From Epinephelus fuscoguttatus (Eukaryota; Chordata; Actinopteri; Perciformes; Serranidae): a DNA stretch of 64,000 nt. The DNA is taken from assembly GCF_011397635.1 (NCBI RefSeq), contig NC_064753.1, positions 31,768,322-31,832,321 of the forward strand. Direction: 5' to 3'. Of this stretch, positions 27,201-36,124 are shown piece by piece; position 1 is the stretch's first letter; every line of letters begins with the position of its first letter. A model generated the notes under the pieces. It saw only the letters and a program-made list of their open reading frames with translations, made no database searches and had not been told where the DNA came from. Position numbers and translations under genes: made by a program.

Positions 27201-27478
27201 AAGTTGTTGTTATTGACATTTTTATAGCAATCAGTGGAGAGGTGAACTAGCTCTACTGCTCAGGCACCTGTGCTCTAACGTCAGAAGTTAAACTAAATCA
27301 AAAACTAAAGATAATATTGTCCCACAAAACACAGACAACAAACAAAAGCACTTAAACACTCAAATAAATCAAAACATTTTGTTCATTGTCGTCAACAGCA
27401 GCTATGAAGAGACATGATTTTACTCACCTGACAAAGCAGAGCGCCGAGCACACACGCCATCAACATCCGCACCGCCAT
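6043..27478 (-). CDS. cdh15: M-cadherin (cadherin-15), complete 14-exon coding region
   Basis: Exons in order: 27478-27428, 17123-16959, 14267-14112, 13617-13473, 11612-11431, 11347-11219, 11113-10931, 9961-9717, 9625-9489, 9167-8937, 8849-8610, 8109-7961, 7836-7651, 6243-6043. They total 2400 bases, open throughout, 799 residues (human CDH15 is 814 from memory). Layout: signal peptide about 1-22; short prodomain ending RVKR at 47-50; mature start DW at 51-52, where the Trp is the strand-swap residue of type I cadherins; five EC repeats to about 590, with [14 protein letters not shown] and Cys-rich EC5; membrane span about 602-630; p120-binding DEQGGGEED near 662-670; beta-catenin-binding region [13 protein letters not shown] with a Ser cluster. 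M-cadherin is a calcium-dependent homophilic adhesion receptor of myoblasts and satellite cells. The C-terminal LRRDAP and INDGLEAAD segments separate it from N- or E-cadherin. Confidence 0.96.
6424..6570. repeat. A/T-rich low-complexity tract (AATAA/ATAAA-like)
   Basis: About 150 bases made almost entirely of A and T in irregular AAATA and AATAAT units. This is a degenerate simple repeat. Confidence 0.9.
6828..7443. mobile_element. MITE family 1 copy (CCAGTGTGTAGGATTTAG termini)
   Basis: The left end reads GTGTAATATTTATGGGGATT followed by TAGTGGCATCTAGTGGTGAGG. The right end reads AAATCCTACACACTGGACC, its approximate reverse complement. The inside shares CTACTGTAGAAACATGGC with copies near 28.3 and 31.6 kb. 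It has no coding frame and is a common fish non-autonomous element type. Confidence 0.75.
7651..7836 (-). CDS. cdh15: cdh15 exon 13 (cytoplasmic domain)
   Basis: Sixty-two codons from [15 protein letters not shown] to [10 protein letters not shown], including LRRDAP. Pro-rich linker between p120 and beta-catenin sites. Acceptor ccttgcag, donor GTGAGA. Confidence 0.95.
7961..8109 (-). CDS. cdh15: cdh15 exon 12 (end of span, juxtamembrane region)
   Basis: It completes the membrane span (LLLLLAVAM), followed by basic GRRHHIKK and the p120-catenin core site [12 protein letters not shown]. It ends in phase 0 with donor GTAAGG. Confidence 0.95.
8110..8609 (-). other. cdh15 intron 11, nothing recognised
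   Basis: Five hundred bases of AT-rich intron without a repeat, RNA gene or coding stretch that I can recognise. Confidence 0.6.
8610..8849 (-). CDS. cdh15: cdh15 exon 11 (EC5 and membrane span)
   Basis: It starts [19 protein letters not shown], includes the Cys-rich [13 protein letters not shown] and most of the transmembrane segment ([18 protein letters not shown]). Donor GTAAGT. Confidence 0.95.
8937..9167 (-). CDS. cdh15: cdh15 exon 10 (EC4-EC5)
   Basis: It encodes [15 protein letters not shown], the linker [12 protein letters not shown], a Cys (GTICKDAG) conserved in EC5, [13 protein letters not shown], and NWTV as a likely N-glycosylation site. Donor GTAAGG. Confidence 0.95.
9335..9476. 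mobile_element. MITE family 1, short copy inside cdh15 intron 9
   Basis: The ends are AAAGGAGCAGTGTGTAAGAT and the inverted CACACTGGACCTTTAA; next to the left end is GGCATCTAGTGGTGAGGATT, as in the 6.8 kb copy. The 142-bp element fills nearly half of a 321-base intron and stops 12 bases from the exon 9 donor. Confidence 0.75.
9489..9625 (-). CDS. cdh15: cdh15 exon 9 (EC4)
   Basis: It encodes [19 protein letters not shown] through YTAVVKVT, the second half of EC4. Donor GTGTGT; a MITE end lies 12 bases beyond the donor in the following intron. Confidence 0.94.
9717..9961 (-). CDS. cdh15: cdh15 exon 8 (EC3-EC4)
   Basis: It starts [18 protein letters not shown] and includes the EC3-EC4 linker NENEAPRF and the AFDPDN motif of EC4. 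It ends in phase 2 with donor GTACGA. Confidence 0.95.
9962..10930 (-). other. cdh15 intron 7, nothing recognised
   Basis: About 970 bases. A short stretch near 10200-10260 (TTAAGGGACAATGCCACCC) resembles a repeat end, but I cannot assign a family. There is no coding similarity. Confidence 0.5.
10931..11113 (-). CDS. cdh15: cdh15 exon 7 (EC3)
   Basis: Sixty-one codons from [20 protein letters not shown] to [10 protein letters not shown], with the [12 protein letters not shown] calcium-binding loop and the [12 protein letters not shown] stretch typical of EC3. Acceptor gtag, donor GTAACA, phase 0. Confidence 0.95.
11219..11347 (-). CDS. cdh15: cdh15 exon 6 (EC2-EC3 linker)
   Basis: Forty-three codons from [16 protein letters not shown] to QFSPDS. 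The linker reads DINNHAPQF instead of the usual DxNDNAPxF, so an acidic calcium ligand position is changed. The splice signals are clean (ttccag, GTGAGT). Confidence 0.95.
11431..11612 (-). CDS. cdh15: cdh15 exon 5 (EC2)
   Basis: It encodes [20 protein letters not shown] through DVGLDRE, with the ATDQDD calcium motif and a second LDRE motif. The donor GTACGA follows in phase 0. Confidence 0.95.
11613..13472 (-). other. cdh15 intron 4 with old repeats
   Basis: The intron contains ATGCAACGATACGAG near 11700 (typical start of a fish hAT-like repeat), a segment at 11990-12130 that recurs at 23860-23970 (GGCGGCGATTAGCTAGCCA), and further repeat-like DNA. No intact transposase frame is seen. An exon-like block on the + strand lies at 13117-13191. 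Confidence 0.55.
11990..12140. repeat. Dispersed repeat, partner of 23860-23975
   Basis: Shares GCGGCGATTAGCTAGCCA, then GGATACAC and CACAGG, ACTCACATGCAC and CTCTGCT in the same order with the copy near 23.9 kb. Family unknown. Confidence 0.7.
13473..13617 (-). CDS. cdh15: cdh15 exon 4 (EC1-EC2 linker)
   Basis: It starts [10 protein letters not shown] and contains the canonical linker [10 protein letters not shown], then the first strand of EC2. The donor is GTACAT; one base (phase 1) passes to exon 5. Confidence 0.95.
13618..14111 (-). other. cdh15 intron 3, nothing recognised
   Basis: About 490 bases of intron with no recognised repeat or gene. Confidence 0.6.
14112..14267 (-). CDS. cdh15: cdh15 exon 3 (EC1)
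   Basis: Fifty-two codons from [19 protein letters not shown] to [10 protein letters not shown]. The LDRE calcium motif of EC1 is present. The acceptor is ctag and the donor GTGAGA, both phase 0. Confidence 0.95.
14268..16958 (-). other. cdh15 intron 2 with LINE fragment
   Basis: About 2.7 kb. The only clear content is a 5'-truncated LINE tail at 15138-15600. The rest is unrecognised. Confidence 0.7.
15138..15600 (-). mobile_element. 5'-truncated LINE, reverse transcriptase C-terminal fragment and 3' tail
   Basis: The - strand encodes a degenerate frame with [29 protein letters not shown] and [14 protein letters not shown], the well-known C-terminal end of a fish non-LTR retrotransposon ORF2. 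It is followed by CCGCGACCTGGCTTTGGATA and a tail with GGATGGATGAAC. Only about 460 bases remain, consistent with 5' truncation during target-primed insertion. The same DNA read on the + strand gives a longer but meaningless frame. Clade (Rex1, L2 or other) is not resolved. Confidence 0.8.
16959..17123 (-). CDS. cdh15: cdh15 exon 2 (prodomain, furin site, EC1 start)
   Basis: The acceptor ccttcag and donor GTAACA bound 55 codons. They contain the short prodomain, the proprotein convertase site RVKR and the mature N-terminus [12 protein letters not shown], which carries the Trp2 used in strand-swap dimers. Confidence 0.95.
17551..17583. repeat. (CA)n microsatellite, imperfect
   Basis: Mostly perfect CA dinucleotides with one ACAACA interruption at each end. 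Confidence 0.9.
18690..19030. repeat. Fish interspersed repeat, family unnamed
   Basis: Blocks such as TTTTGGTGTGAGTTGCCAAG, GATATCAGCTGCAGAGATGTCTG and CACAGACCTTGTTGTGAGCAG, then ACACCCGCCA, are recalled as a widespread fish non-coding repeat. A 98-codon open frame covers it but shows no protein similarity I recognise. Confidence 0.5.
19513..20108. mobile_element. Non-autonomous hAT element with 8-bp target duplication
   Basis: The termini are CAGGGGTGTCAA and, inverted at the right end, CAGAAGTGTCAA. They are flanked by exact 8-bp direct repeats TTGTAGAT at 19505-19512 and 20109-20116. The sub-terminal sequence (CATGGGCCACATACAGCCCA) is the usual fish hAT type. No transposase frame remains in the 596 bp, so mobilisation would need an outside transposase. 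Confidence 0.9.
21764..22333 (+). mobile_element. 5'-truncated L2-like LINE, ORF2 C-terminus and 3' tail
   Basis: The + strand translates to [20 protein letters not shown], then KSLHWLPV and [14 protein letters not shown], a standard C-terminal block of L2-like fish LINEs. It is followed by stop-filled frames encoding the PKLWNSLP-like region and by a tail resembling the common TGTAAAGCACTTTGTATT plus GCTACATAAA end. It is a pseudogene remnant. Confidence 0.8.
23860..23975. repeat. Dispersed repeat, partner of 11990-12140
   Basis: Contains GGCGGCGATTAGCTAGCCAC, GGATACACGCACAGG and ACTCACATGCAC in the order seen at 12.0 kb. Family unknown. Confidence 0.7.
23985..24310. repeat. Dispersed repeat, inverted partner of 41190-42390
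   Basis: Starts ACACATTCTCACTCCGACCT and includes TGGACTTTCCACGTC, TTGTTGACGTTCTGGGACAC and GGGTTTGGCTTTAGAATCTTACGGG. The same blocks appear in reverse order and orientation near 41.2-42.4 kb. No coding frame was recognised. Confidence 0.75.
27428..27478 (-). CDS. cdh15: cdh15 exon 1 (start codon, signal peptide)
   Basis: ATG at 27478-27476 opens [17 protein letters not shown], a hydrophobic signal-peptide core, followed by the strong donor CAG/GTGAGT. It joins exon 2 in phase 0. The start is chosen because it gives a standard signal peptide and is the only in-frame Met before the donor with a hydrophobic run; an upstream non-coding exon cannot be excluded. Confidence 0.85.
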
Positions 27479-27920
27479 CCTCAGTGCCTGCACTCAGAAG
27501 CTCAGTATGAACAGACCTCTGATGACTGTCAGATCTGAGAGTCCTCCACTAAGACCTGGGCTCCTGAGTGGCTCTACTGGGTGAAAAAGGCCAAACTCTC
27601 CAACCCTGAAACCTGCCACTCTCTGTCCTCCTCTCTAACCCTCTTGCTCTCGGCGTCTCTCTCTCCCCCTCTTCTCCTCTCCCAGCGTTTGTCTCTCACA
27701 GCTCCTCCCTGTCCATAGCTGGGGTATGTCTCACAGTCGTGGGGTAAGGGGCTAGAATTTCAGCAGCGGCCCTCCCATGTACCCCAGCACATGTGCTGTC
27801 ACTCACAGACCGATGAGAGAAAGAGGGAGAGCAACAGAGAGACGGAGAGGTAGATGAAGAGAGAAGCAGGGCAGCTGTTGGTGTTGCAGACAGAGACACT
27901 GTCTCCACCAGCTGAAAGCA
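27479..27920 (-). promoter_or_regulatory. cdh15: cdh15 5' flank with E-box cluster
   Basis: This is the sequence directly upstream of the cdh15 start. Two CAGCTG E-boxes (27872-27877 and 27909-27914) and an overlapping CACATG/CATGTG pair (27788-27795) lie within 440 bases of the ATG. CAGCTG is the core preferred by MyoD and myogenin, and M-cadherin is a myogenic gene, so these are candidate control sites. No TATA box is seen. The transcription start is unknown and part of this stretch is probably 5' UTR. E-boxes are frequent by chance, so this is inference. Confidence 0.4.
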
Positions 27921-28157
27921 AGTAAGTAAACTTTAACACTGTTCAAACAATAGTGCTTTACAGAGAGACAAAAAGACAGACAATATGTAAAATCTGGACA
28001 CATGCAAAGCAGGAAATATGAAATTACCAACAGTCTAAACCCCAAAGATTTTCAGTTTACAATTATGTCAAACAAAAGCAGAAACAGAAACAAACAGAAG
28101 CTGGAAATGTTTGTCATTTCTCCTTGAAAGAAATGACTCAGTTATTAAACAATCGAT

Positions 28158-28400
28158 TAAAGGTCCAGTGTGCGGGATTTAGCAGGATATATCGGCAGTT
28201 ACAAACATGTTTTCCTTGATGTATCATCACCTGAAAATAAAAAAAAACACATTTTAATTTATTTAGAATGAGCTGTTTATAACTACATAAAAAGCAGGTC
28301 TTCTCCCATGGAGCCCGCCATGTTCCTACAGTAGCCCAGAACGGACAAACTAAATACTGGCTCCAGGTAGGGCGATTTGTGTTTTCCATTACCATAATGT
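28158..28400. mobile_element. MITE family 1, truncated copy
   Basis: Left end TTAAAGGTCCAGTGTGCGGG and inner CTACAGTAGCCCAGAACGG match the family; the right terminus is missing. Confidence 0.7.
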
Positions 28401-29149
28401 GGCTACTTTGCAGTCAAGTATTTATGAATATTTGGTACCTTGCAGCAAAAGCAAACAAATCTGTCTGTGCTCTATTAAATTAAATATTTTCCTCCAAGAC
28501 TTTTCCATTCAGCTACCTTCGCTAAGGAGACTCAAGACAAACCACTGCTCTTGATGTTTCACAGAATTTAGAGAAAAGGCGCCAGGCCGTAGACGCTGCT
28601 ATGAGTCACATTTTCGTTGACGAAATGTTATTTTCATTTTTTAAATTTGTTGTAGGCCTATAGGTTACAATTTTTTACAATTTGATTATGTTAGAATCAC
28701 CTTAGGTCTACAACACTGATCAATGAAAATTAAAATGTTCAGAAATAACCGCGATTCATTTCCATGTGGCCTAATATTTGGTCAAAGCCACAGGAGAGGG
28801 GCTAAGGGGCCGCATGCAGCCTCGGAAAGGTTGCCTACCGCAGCACTAAACCTTGAACAAAACTGTTGGTGAATATTTTCCTATCAGTCAATTAATCAGT
28901 CAACTAAGTGTTTCAGCTCTAATCAGAACTATTCCACAACTTGCAGATACATCCAAAGCAGAACCTCTATAACTTTAAACTGAAAAATGATAGCCTTATT
29001 ATATTGTATTCTATAGATTTGGATGCAAATAACGATCTCAGTGAGCCTCCGGTATTTATTTTTCAGATTTTATTAAGGCCGGAAAACAGCCAATGATACC
29101 AATCCTAGCACAAAATTACCAAAAAAATCTATTCAGCAGTTCCTTGACC

Positions 29150-30024
29150 CAGTGTTGTAGTCAAGACCACCTAAACTGAGACCCACTCATGAACATGACC
29201 TGAGTGTAGCGAGATCATGATAAGGCCAAGACTTTGAGGGATTGAGAACAAAACCACACTAACACAACTCCTATACTGCCTGACACACTTAAAATAAAAT
29301 GTGGAACATGTAAACCATAGACACTAAAAGAGCCACATTCCCATAAATACACCCAAGGAAAACAAATGAAGATTCCTCTTCATTCACCTCTTGGGTTAAA
29401 CAAACATGAGCATGTTACAGTCCTGGAGGATTATTAATGTGCACCTCCTCCTGTACTGCCTTAATATGCACATTCAGCACATCCAGTGCATCAAAACATT
29501 GTTTTCTAGTTGGAGCTACGCCTCGTTTTCAAACTGTATGGTTTGACTAAAATGAACAATGACAGCAATATAGTCCACGATGACCAGCACTAAAATCAAC
29601 CTGCGTAGTTGTCCCTCCATTGTGACATTAGAAAGTGTCACATTTATCTTGCAAGTGTACTCTTCTTCAACATTTTGTTTACTTCCTGGATTTTTCCCAC
29701 ATGAAAATTCTGACCAATCAAGAGCAACTTTGTCACAAAAGGCATTTAATCTGGTCCGCTTGTAAATGCTGCCGTAAGAACACAAACCAACTCTAGGCAA
29801 TTTTGCAATTTATGCAACTAACAAAATGGGTCTCTGATTCGGACTAAAGAAAGCGAACTCTAGGTCTGAAAGCACCTTAAGTTATATTCCTGCAGTTGTG
29901 GTCTTGATCAGTCTTGAAGTAAAATCCAGAGTCACCAAGTAAAAATGCGGTCAATACTGAGATAAGACCAAGACCTTCAAAAGGTGTCTCAAGACCAAGA
30001 CTGATCTCAAGTACTACAGCACTG
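29150..30024. mobile_element. hAT-like non-autonomous element
   Basis: Left end CAGTGTTGTAGTCAAGACC and right end, read inverted, CAGTGCTGTAGTACTTGAGA. Flanking octamers CCTTGACC and CCGTGACT agree at 6 of 8 positions, fitting an aged 8-bp duplication. No transposase frame. Confidence 0.65.
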
Positions 30025-30962
30025 CCGTGACTACACTCTACATCAATCTGTTCATTGATCTGTTCATAGCTCTTTTGACATCTGTTGCTGCAACACTGAG
30101 AAGAAAATAGAAATAAAAACATTTCTTTTACAGCCCCCATACACAGCAAAACATTCTCTTTTGTTTAAGGCTTTAAGTAGCTTAGCGCTTGTTTTCTTCT
30201 TAAATCCGTCTCATCCAGATCAACCTTCATGTCATAAGGCCGCATACGTAACCTCGCTGTCCGACGTGCTCTGTGCCGTGCCCTCACATTCAGAACATTC
30301 ATTCAGAACTCTTTGATCTCCTGCTATTTTAAACACTCATGTCAAAGCAGAAGATGAAGATCTATGGCTCTCAGTGGGTGATGTCAAAGCAGAGATTTCC
30401 ATGTCTGCGATACTCAAAATTTGACGGAAACGCCGCCATGACTGATGAAGTGTTGACGCAACCGCCTCTGCTGCAAGAAGAGGTGGTTGTAGTCCAACTT
30501 AGATGGGAAAACAGAGCGAGAAAGTTCATTTACCTTGTCGGGTGTATGTTCTCAGGGGAGACGCAACCAGCAGGAAGAATGTGTTTGGCACTATGGGACA
30601 GTTGGATCTCCTGAGCTCTACTTTCAACACCCTATCAGCAAGTCTGCTCAGGTCAAAGGTTGATATGGATCTTTAGAGAGTAAACAACACAACACCACGT
30701 TGGAATATCTCTCACCACACAGAAACTTCTTTACTTTCATGTTAAAACCCCAAAAACCCATGTTAACAACATAAACAATGAGTCAACTACACAAATGAAA
30801 CACTGAGTTACGGGTGTACAGTAGACAAAGATACTGTTGATACTACAGTCTGGAAACTCTCATATTAGAAAGTAGAGCAGTGAAATAATTGAGTGTGCTG
30901 GCAGGCTGACTGTGCATGCTGAGTGGGTGTCGGCATGCTTCCATGTGTCGGTGTGTCCATGA

Positions 30963-30980
30963 GTGTGTGTGTGTGTGTGT
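30963..30980. repeat. (TG)n microsatellite
   Basis: Nine TG units. Confidence 0.9.
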
Positions 30981-31391
30981 TCTGGTATAAAGCGGTGATT
31001 TTACAGCACCTGTCTCTGTCATTTCAGGCAGAGGCAGTTGGCAGGAGGCGCCCTGATGTTTCTCTTCCTTCACCCCCAACACACACACTTCCCTAACAAC
31101 AGGCTCTCATACCAGAGGGCATACAGGCATTTCATGTGGTGCTGGAAGAATACAGCTCGTCCATGGGGGGGTCTGGATCAGCGTTTTCTGTTAAGAGGGT
31201 TTATGTGTTTGTCTTAGACCTGTCTTGTCTCAGACCAGGTCAAAAGTGATGTTTAAGTTGAAAAGATGATCCAATTATACTAAAAACCTAATCAAAACAC
31301 TCTCTATAGATTTAAAGACAGCACTCTGCTGCCCACTGGTGGCAGAACTAACACCTCACATTAACTCAGCTGTATGGTTACAACAATGGGG

Positions 31392-31941
31392 CAAGGAGCC
31401 TGTCAAATCTCCAGCATGTGGGATTTAGGGGGATTTATTAGCAGAAATATATAATGATTCCTTCTTTAGTGTATAATCACTTGACTATAAGAATTGTTGT
31501 GGTTTTGTTACCTCAGAATGAGCCGTCTATATCTACATAGGGGGTCGGTCCTTGTCCGCAGAGATTGGCATGTTGAACTACCATGTTTCTACAGTAGCCC
31601 AGAAGAGACAAACAAAACACTGGTTTTAGATAGTGCTATATTATTTTTTCGTGCCAGACGCTGTAGTTAGCAGCCCCTCTACGACAAGAAGCATCAGAAA
31701 AACACTGATTTGTAGTGCGAAACTGCTTTATTCAGCGTTTTTACCAGTTTTAGTCACCTGGTCCATTTGTTTCGGAGAGGAGGAGACCTCTGCAGGTAAT
31801 TCAACTCCTGGTTTAAACCTCCTGGACAATAAACGCTCAAGGAATCCTAACCTGGAGTTCTTGTTAGCACATTGGAGAAGTTTCAGCTGGTTTTAATCCT
31901 CAACACTAGATACCACTAAATCCTACACACTGCTCCTTTTA
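31392..31941. mobile_element. MITE family 1, near full-length copy
   Basis: Left end has CCAGCATGTGGGATTTAGGG; right end has AAATCCTACACACTGCTCC, its inverted match. The inside contains CTACAGTAGCCCAGAAG as in the other copies. An 87-codon frame inside is chance. Confidence 0.75.
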
Positions 31942-32420
31942 ACTAAGAGTGCACCAGCAATGGAAACTTTATTCAGTAAAACTGAATTGGTGATTTAATT
32001 GCTGCATTACTGAATGAAATGCATAAATTCCACTCTTTGTTTTGTATCTAAAAGAACCCTCTTATCATTTAGAGGAGAATTAATGGATTTTTTTTGGCCA
32101 CTTGTGAGCAGCAGCACAAGTCATTAGCCCTAGCTCTTTTGCCCAACTCCAACCAGGAAGTGACTTCAGGTGACTCAAATACAAAGAGAAAGGAATTAAT
32201 AACTTAGAAAAGCAAATAGCAAAATGACAAAACAGTGTAGAAAACAGTGTGTTACCAAAGTGCTAATAAATGTTAAGCTAAACAAACTGGTATTGTATGT
32301 ATGTATGTAAGTGACTATAAATTAAAGGTAACTGAACATGTGGTAATGGTGTGGGTAAGTATGTGAATTATTCAACCTTTTGTGTGGCTGTGGGCACGGC
32401 CATCACAGGGACATATTATC

Positions 32421-32670
32421 AGTGGTGGAATATAACTTAAGTGATGCACTTAAGTACAATTTTGATGTACTTGAACTTCACTTGAGTATTTCTATCTTAG
32501 GCTACTTTATACCTCTACTGCTCAGCATTTCAAAGAGAAATATTTGACTCCACTCGATTATTTGACAGCTGCAAAATAAGTACTTTCACTTTTGATACTT
32601 TGTTTCTTTTGATACTGCCGATACTACCGATCATACTTTTATTCAAGTGACATTTTGAATGCAGGACTTT
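32421..32670. mobile_element. hAT-like repeat, left part (CAGTGGTGGAA type)
   Basis: Begins CAGTGGTGGAATATAACTTA and continues with CTTAAGTACAATTTTGATGT and the ACTTGAGTATTTC block, as in a very common fish hAT-derived repeat. The right end is lost after ATGCAGGACTTTAG. A partial inverted copy lies at 50521-50779. Confidence 0.65.
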
Positions 32671-34071
32671 AGTTGACTTTACGTTTTTCTTGTCTTTTGC
32701 ATCAGACCTTCTAAATAAATCAGATTTGAAAGATGACCCAGATTGGTATGCTGCAGTGCCCTGAGCTCTCGGCCACTGCACTTGCTTGCCAGGACTGCAG
32801 CTGCCAAACTGGTCATCCAGAGAGCAAGAAAAACTTAGTTTACTACACATGAAGTGAGTAGCAGAGTTACACTCCGAGACATTGTCAATATCAGAGCCTA
32901 CAGTATTTTTCTCTTTTGCAAAAGGAAGTTGCGATAATATCATTAATCCAATATTACATACTACACATGAACTTCACAAATGTGCAAGTTCATTATATAC
33001 AGGAAAGAAGATGACGTGCAAACGCAGCGTTTGTGCACGTCACCACAGTGTCAATTACTGAGGAATATCAGACCCAGCAGAACAAGACGAAACGAGATCA
33101 CGAGTTTCAAAGGCTTGTTGGTGCAGGGTCCCACTGAGGCGATAATAGCAAAGACGACTTGCAGTGCTCTTGAAGCTACAGTCAGGTCACTGCACACTAT
33201 TCCTCTGAGCACACAGGTGGTTTGGAGTCCCACTGATCAGGAAATAAGGAAACCAGCCTGGTTGCCGTCTGGCTCAACAGGGAGACAGTAACACTATTAA
33301 TGATGAATATTGGAGGTAGGGAGGAATCCTGTACTTGGTTTTCACACTTTATTACTGATATCTGTGGCAGGTGCGGTGTAAACCATCTGGGAATCTACTG
33401 CTGATGTGGTTTGCATTAATATTAGTCAGAGTGTCATATGTTCATCAGTATCCACTTTAAGATGGTAAGGAATAATAAAGCAGTTTTTCACAATTTAAAG
33501 GATGACATTTGTATTGGTCCCCTATTTGATCTGACCAGGCATTCCCATATAAATGCTTATTTTTATTCATTGTATAGACACTTTCATTTGCCTATATGCC
33601 CTGTTTTACTTCACTCTGAGGCCTCTTCAGCTTGTGTCTCTCGATGTCTGTCTGGGAACAAGTAATCCAACTGTATCTTGTGCTGTTGAGTCATTGCTTC
33701 ACCAGGCTCTTCTAATTTTATTCAGTAAATAAATTGGAAAACCCATTCAACAAGACGGCTAATGCGACTCGACTTATTTATTACTTTAATTTAAGTTAAG
33801 GGTGATTATTACGGTTATTCTTGCCTGCTTGCCTCCTCGACAGGAAGTCAATTCCAGTGCCAACATCGTATTAGGGCCTCTAAGTGAGCAGCCAATTAGG
33901 CCGAAGCTCTGACACCCTTTGAAGTGCACGGCAAAGCACTAATATAATTTCTGCATGTATAATGTAGAAGTGAGACTGCCATCATCAGTGTGAGTCACTG
34001 ATCAGCTGCCAAAACATTTGCCAAAGTTGCATTTTTGCAGAAAGTTGCACATGTATAAAAAAGTATGGTAA

Positions 34072-34215
34072 CACTCTCTATGAAGGCGTCATCTATAATG
34101 CATTATGGGGGCATTTATAGTGATTATAATGCATTTATAATGCTGTATGACTGCACCCATAAACACACATAATGCTTCCTGATGCACTACATCAACAGTA
34201 ATAAAACATTATAGA
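34072..34215. repeat. Short fish repeat with TATAATGCATT motifs
   Basis: Contains ACTCTCTATGAAGG, then repeated CATTATGGGGGCATTTATAG and TTATAATGCATTTATAATGC. It directly abuts the LINE tail at 34235. Confidence 0.55.
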
Positions 34216-34234
34216 TATACTTATATTACTATTG

Positions 34235-34745
34235 TAATGCAGTACTCTCTGGCCTTCCCGCCAAGCTCATTAACAGGCTTCAAATCATTCAAAACTCTGC
34301 TGCCCGGATCATCATCCACACCAAATCATCTGAGCACATCACCCCCATTCTCAGCCAACTACACTGGCTCCCTGTTCAGTACCGGATTGATTACAAAAAA
34401 ACCTTCTGCACACCTTCAAAGCCCTCCACAAACTAGCTCTCACCTATCTCTCTGACCTCGTCCAGGAGTACACCCTCCCCTGACCATCCCCGCCTCAGCA
34501 CCATGTGTGCCAGGGCTTTCAGCTGCACTGCCCCCAGGCTCTGGAACTCCCTACATCCACACATTCGAGCAAAAGCATAAAAATCCCATCTCAGAACCCA
34601 CCTGTTCAACCTGGCCTATGCACTTCAACACTGACTGTCCCCTCTTATCACAGGAACAATATGTGTTTTCCAATTCATGTTTCTTGCTCTGTATGTTATT
34701 TTATGCTCTGTAAGGTGACCTTGGGTGTTTTGAAAGGTGCCTTTT
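34235..34745 (+). mobile_element. 5'-truncated L2-like LINE, second copy
   Basis: The + strand, with frameshifts, gives LINRLQIIQNSAARIIIHT, SEHITPILSQLHWLPVQYRI, then CARAFSCTAPRLWNSL and LRTHLFNLAYAL. The tail CCTTGGGTGTTTTGAAAGGT fits L2-like 3' ends. It is from the same broad class as the copy at 21.8 kb but a different subfamily. Confidence 0.8.
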
Positions 34746-36058
34746 TAAGTAAAATGTATTGTTGTTTTTATTAGATGTGACTTATAATGAATTTTAAGTG
34801 TCTCTTGACTAGTTATAAACTACAGGTTGACTAATGTGGCTAAATGGGACTAAGTCAAACACTAGAATACTTTGAAAATACCTCTGCAAGACTTAAGTCT
34901 AACACCCTCTCACTTCTAAATACAATGTGTCATGAGCCATTTGCGACATATGTACATTAATATTTTTGAAATACACTTATGTTCTGACACCTCGTCTTTA
35001 TTTGATCATATTAAATTACTTACAGTAAATATATGATTATCGCTTAGATGGAGAATATCAAGACAAACAAGTTATTAGAGACAAAAAAGTTTAGTTCATA
35101 TCTACCTCTGCAAAGGACTCGGTAGACTGAATAAGACATTTTACAGTTAATATACTGCACTCATTTTATTTCAATCTGTGCATCAGTTTATCAGTTAAAG
35201 TCCTGACTTCTAACAGTGTATGTTTTTGGTACCTTTTTTGATCCACCCAGAGAATAAACATCTAAAATCATGCCTTCATTTGTATTAATACAACTATTTT
35301 CTGTTTGCAGCAAGTGTTGTGACTTCATACACCTGCAGAGGGCAGTGTTAGACCATGTAAGCATCCAGCTGGAGAAGAGAAGAGAGACAGGAAACTTGTG
35401 AGACTGGAGGGTTTGTCTAATAAGAGATCCGTCTGAAGAATAGAACAAATGATGACCCTGAGGATGGAGGGCGCAATATTAAGCAGAGAAACAACAGACA
35501 GACACTGACTCACAACGCAACACTGAAACAGCAAAGTGAAGTCTGCTAATCTAAATATCGCAGACACAAAAGCTTTGCAACATGCACCACTATACAACAT
35601 ACACGATAGAACAATGAGCTCTGCATCATAGTCAGCTAATCAAATTGTTTTCTATAACGTCTCTGGATGTGTTTTTGCATTCAGCTCGTTTACAAATCTG
35701 TGATTTCTTTGTCAGTGCAGAAAAACAGCAGTGTGGAACAGCACAATGTAACATTTCCAGAGGTGAGAGTGTGAGAGCGGGAGGTGGTCGGGTTACTGCA
35801 GCTCTGCCTTCGCCCCAGTCAGCCTCCACCAGGGTGGGTTGCCAATTAGAGCCAACACATATGACACACTTGACTCCCCCGCTTGAACCATGGCTGGAGA
35901 TAATAGGCCTCTTCCTGCAGCTCAATCGATGACATACCGTCCCAGGGTGGATGTCTGCCTCGGTATACACACAAGCACACACACATGCAACATGCTCTTT
36001 CTTTCCCCCTTATCTGTCACAGAGTAAAATGTGAGCTTTCTGTTTCTTACACAGAAAT

Positions 36059-36059
<1 letters not shown>

Positions 36060-36121
<62 letters not shown>
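36060..36121. repeat. (CA)31 microsatellite
   Basis: Thirty-one uninterrupted CA units, the longest perfect dinucleotide run in the window. The Cys-Val open frame across it is an artefact. Confidence 0.97.

Positions 36122-36124
<3 letters not shown>

Larger units (their letters stand above)
17124..27427 (-). other. cdh15 intron 1, 10.3 kb, repeat-rich
   Basis: This intron separates the signal-peptide exon from the rest of the gene. It contains a (CA)n tract, a hAT element, an L2-like LINE tail and several dispersed repeats listed separately. No coding exon was recognised on either strand. In muscle genes a long first intron may hold enhancers, but I cannot point to one. Confidence 0.75.
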
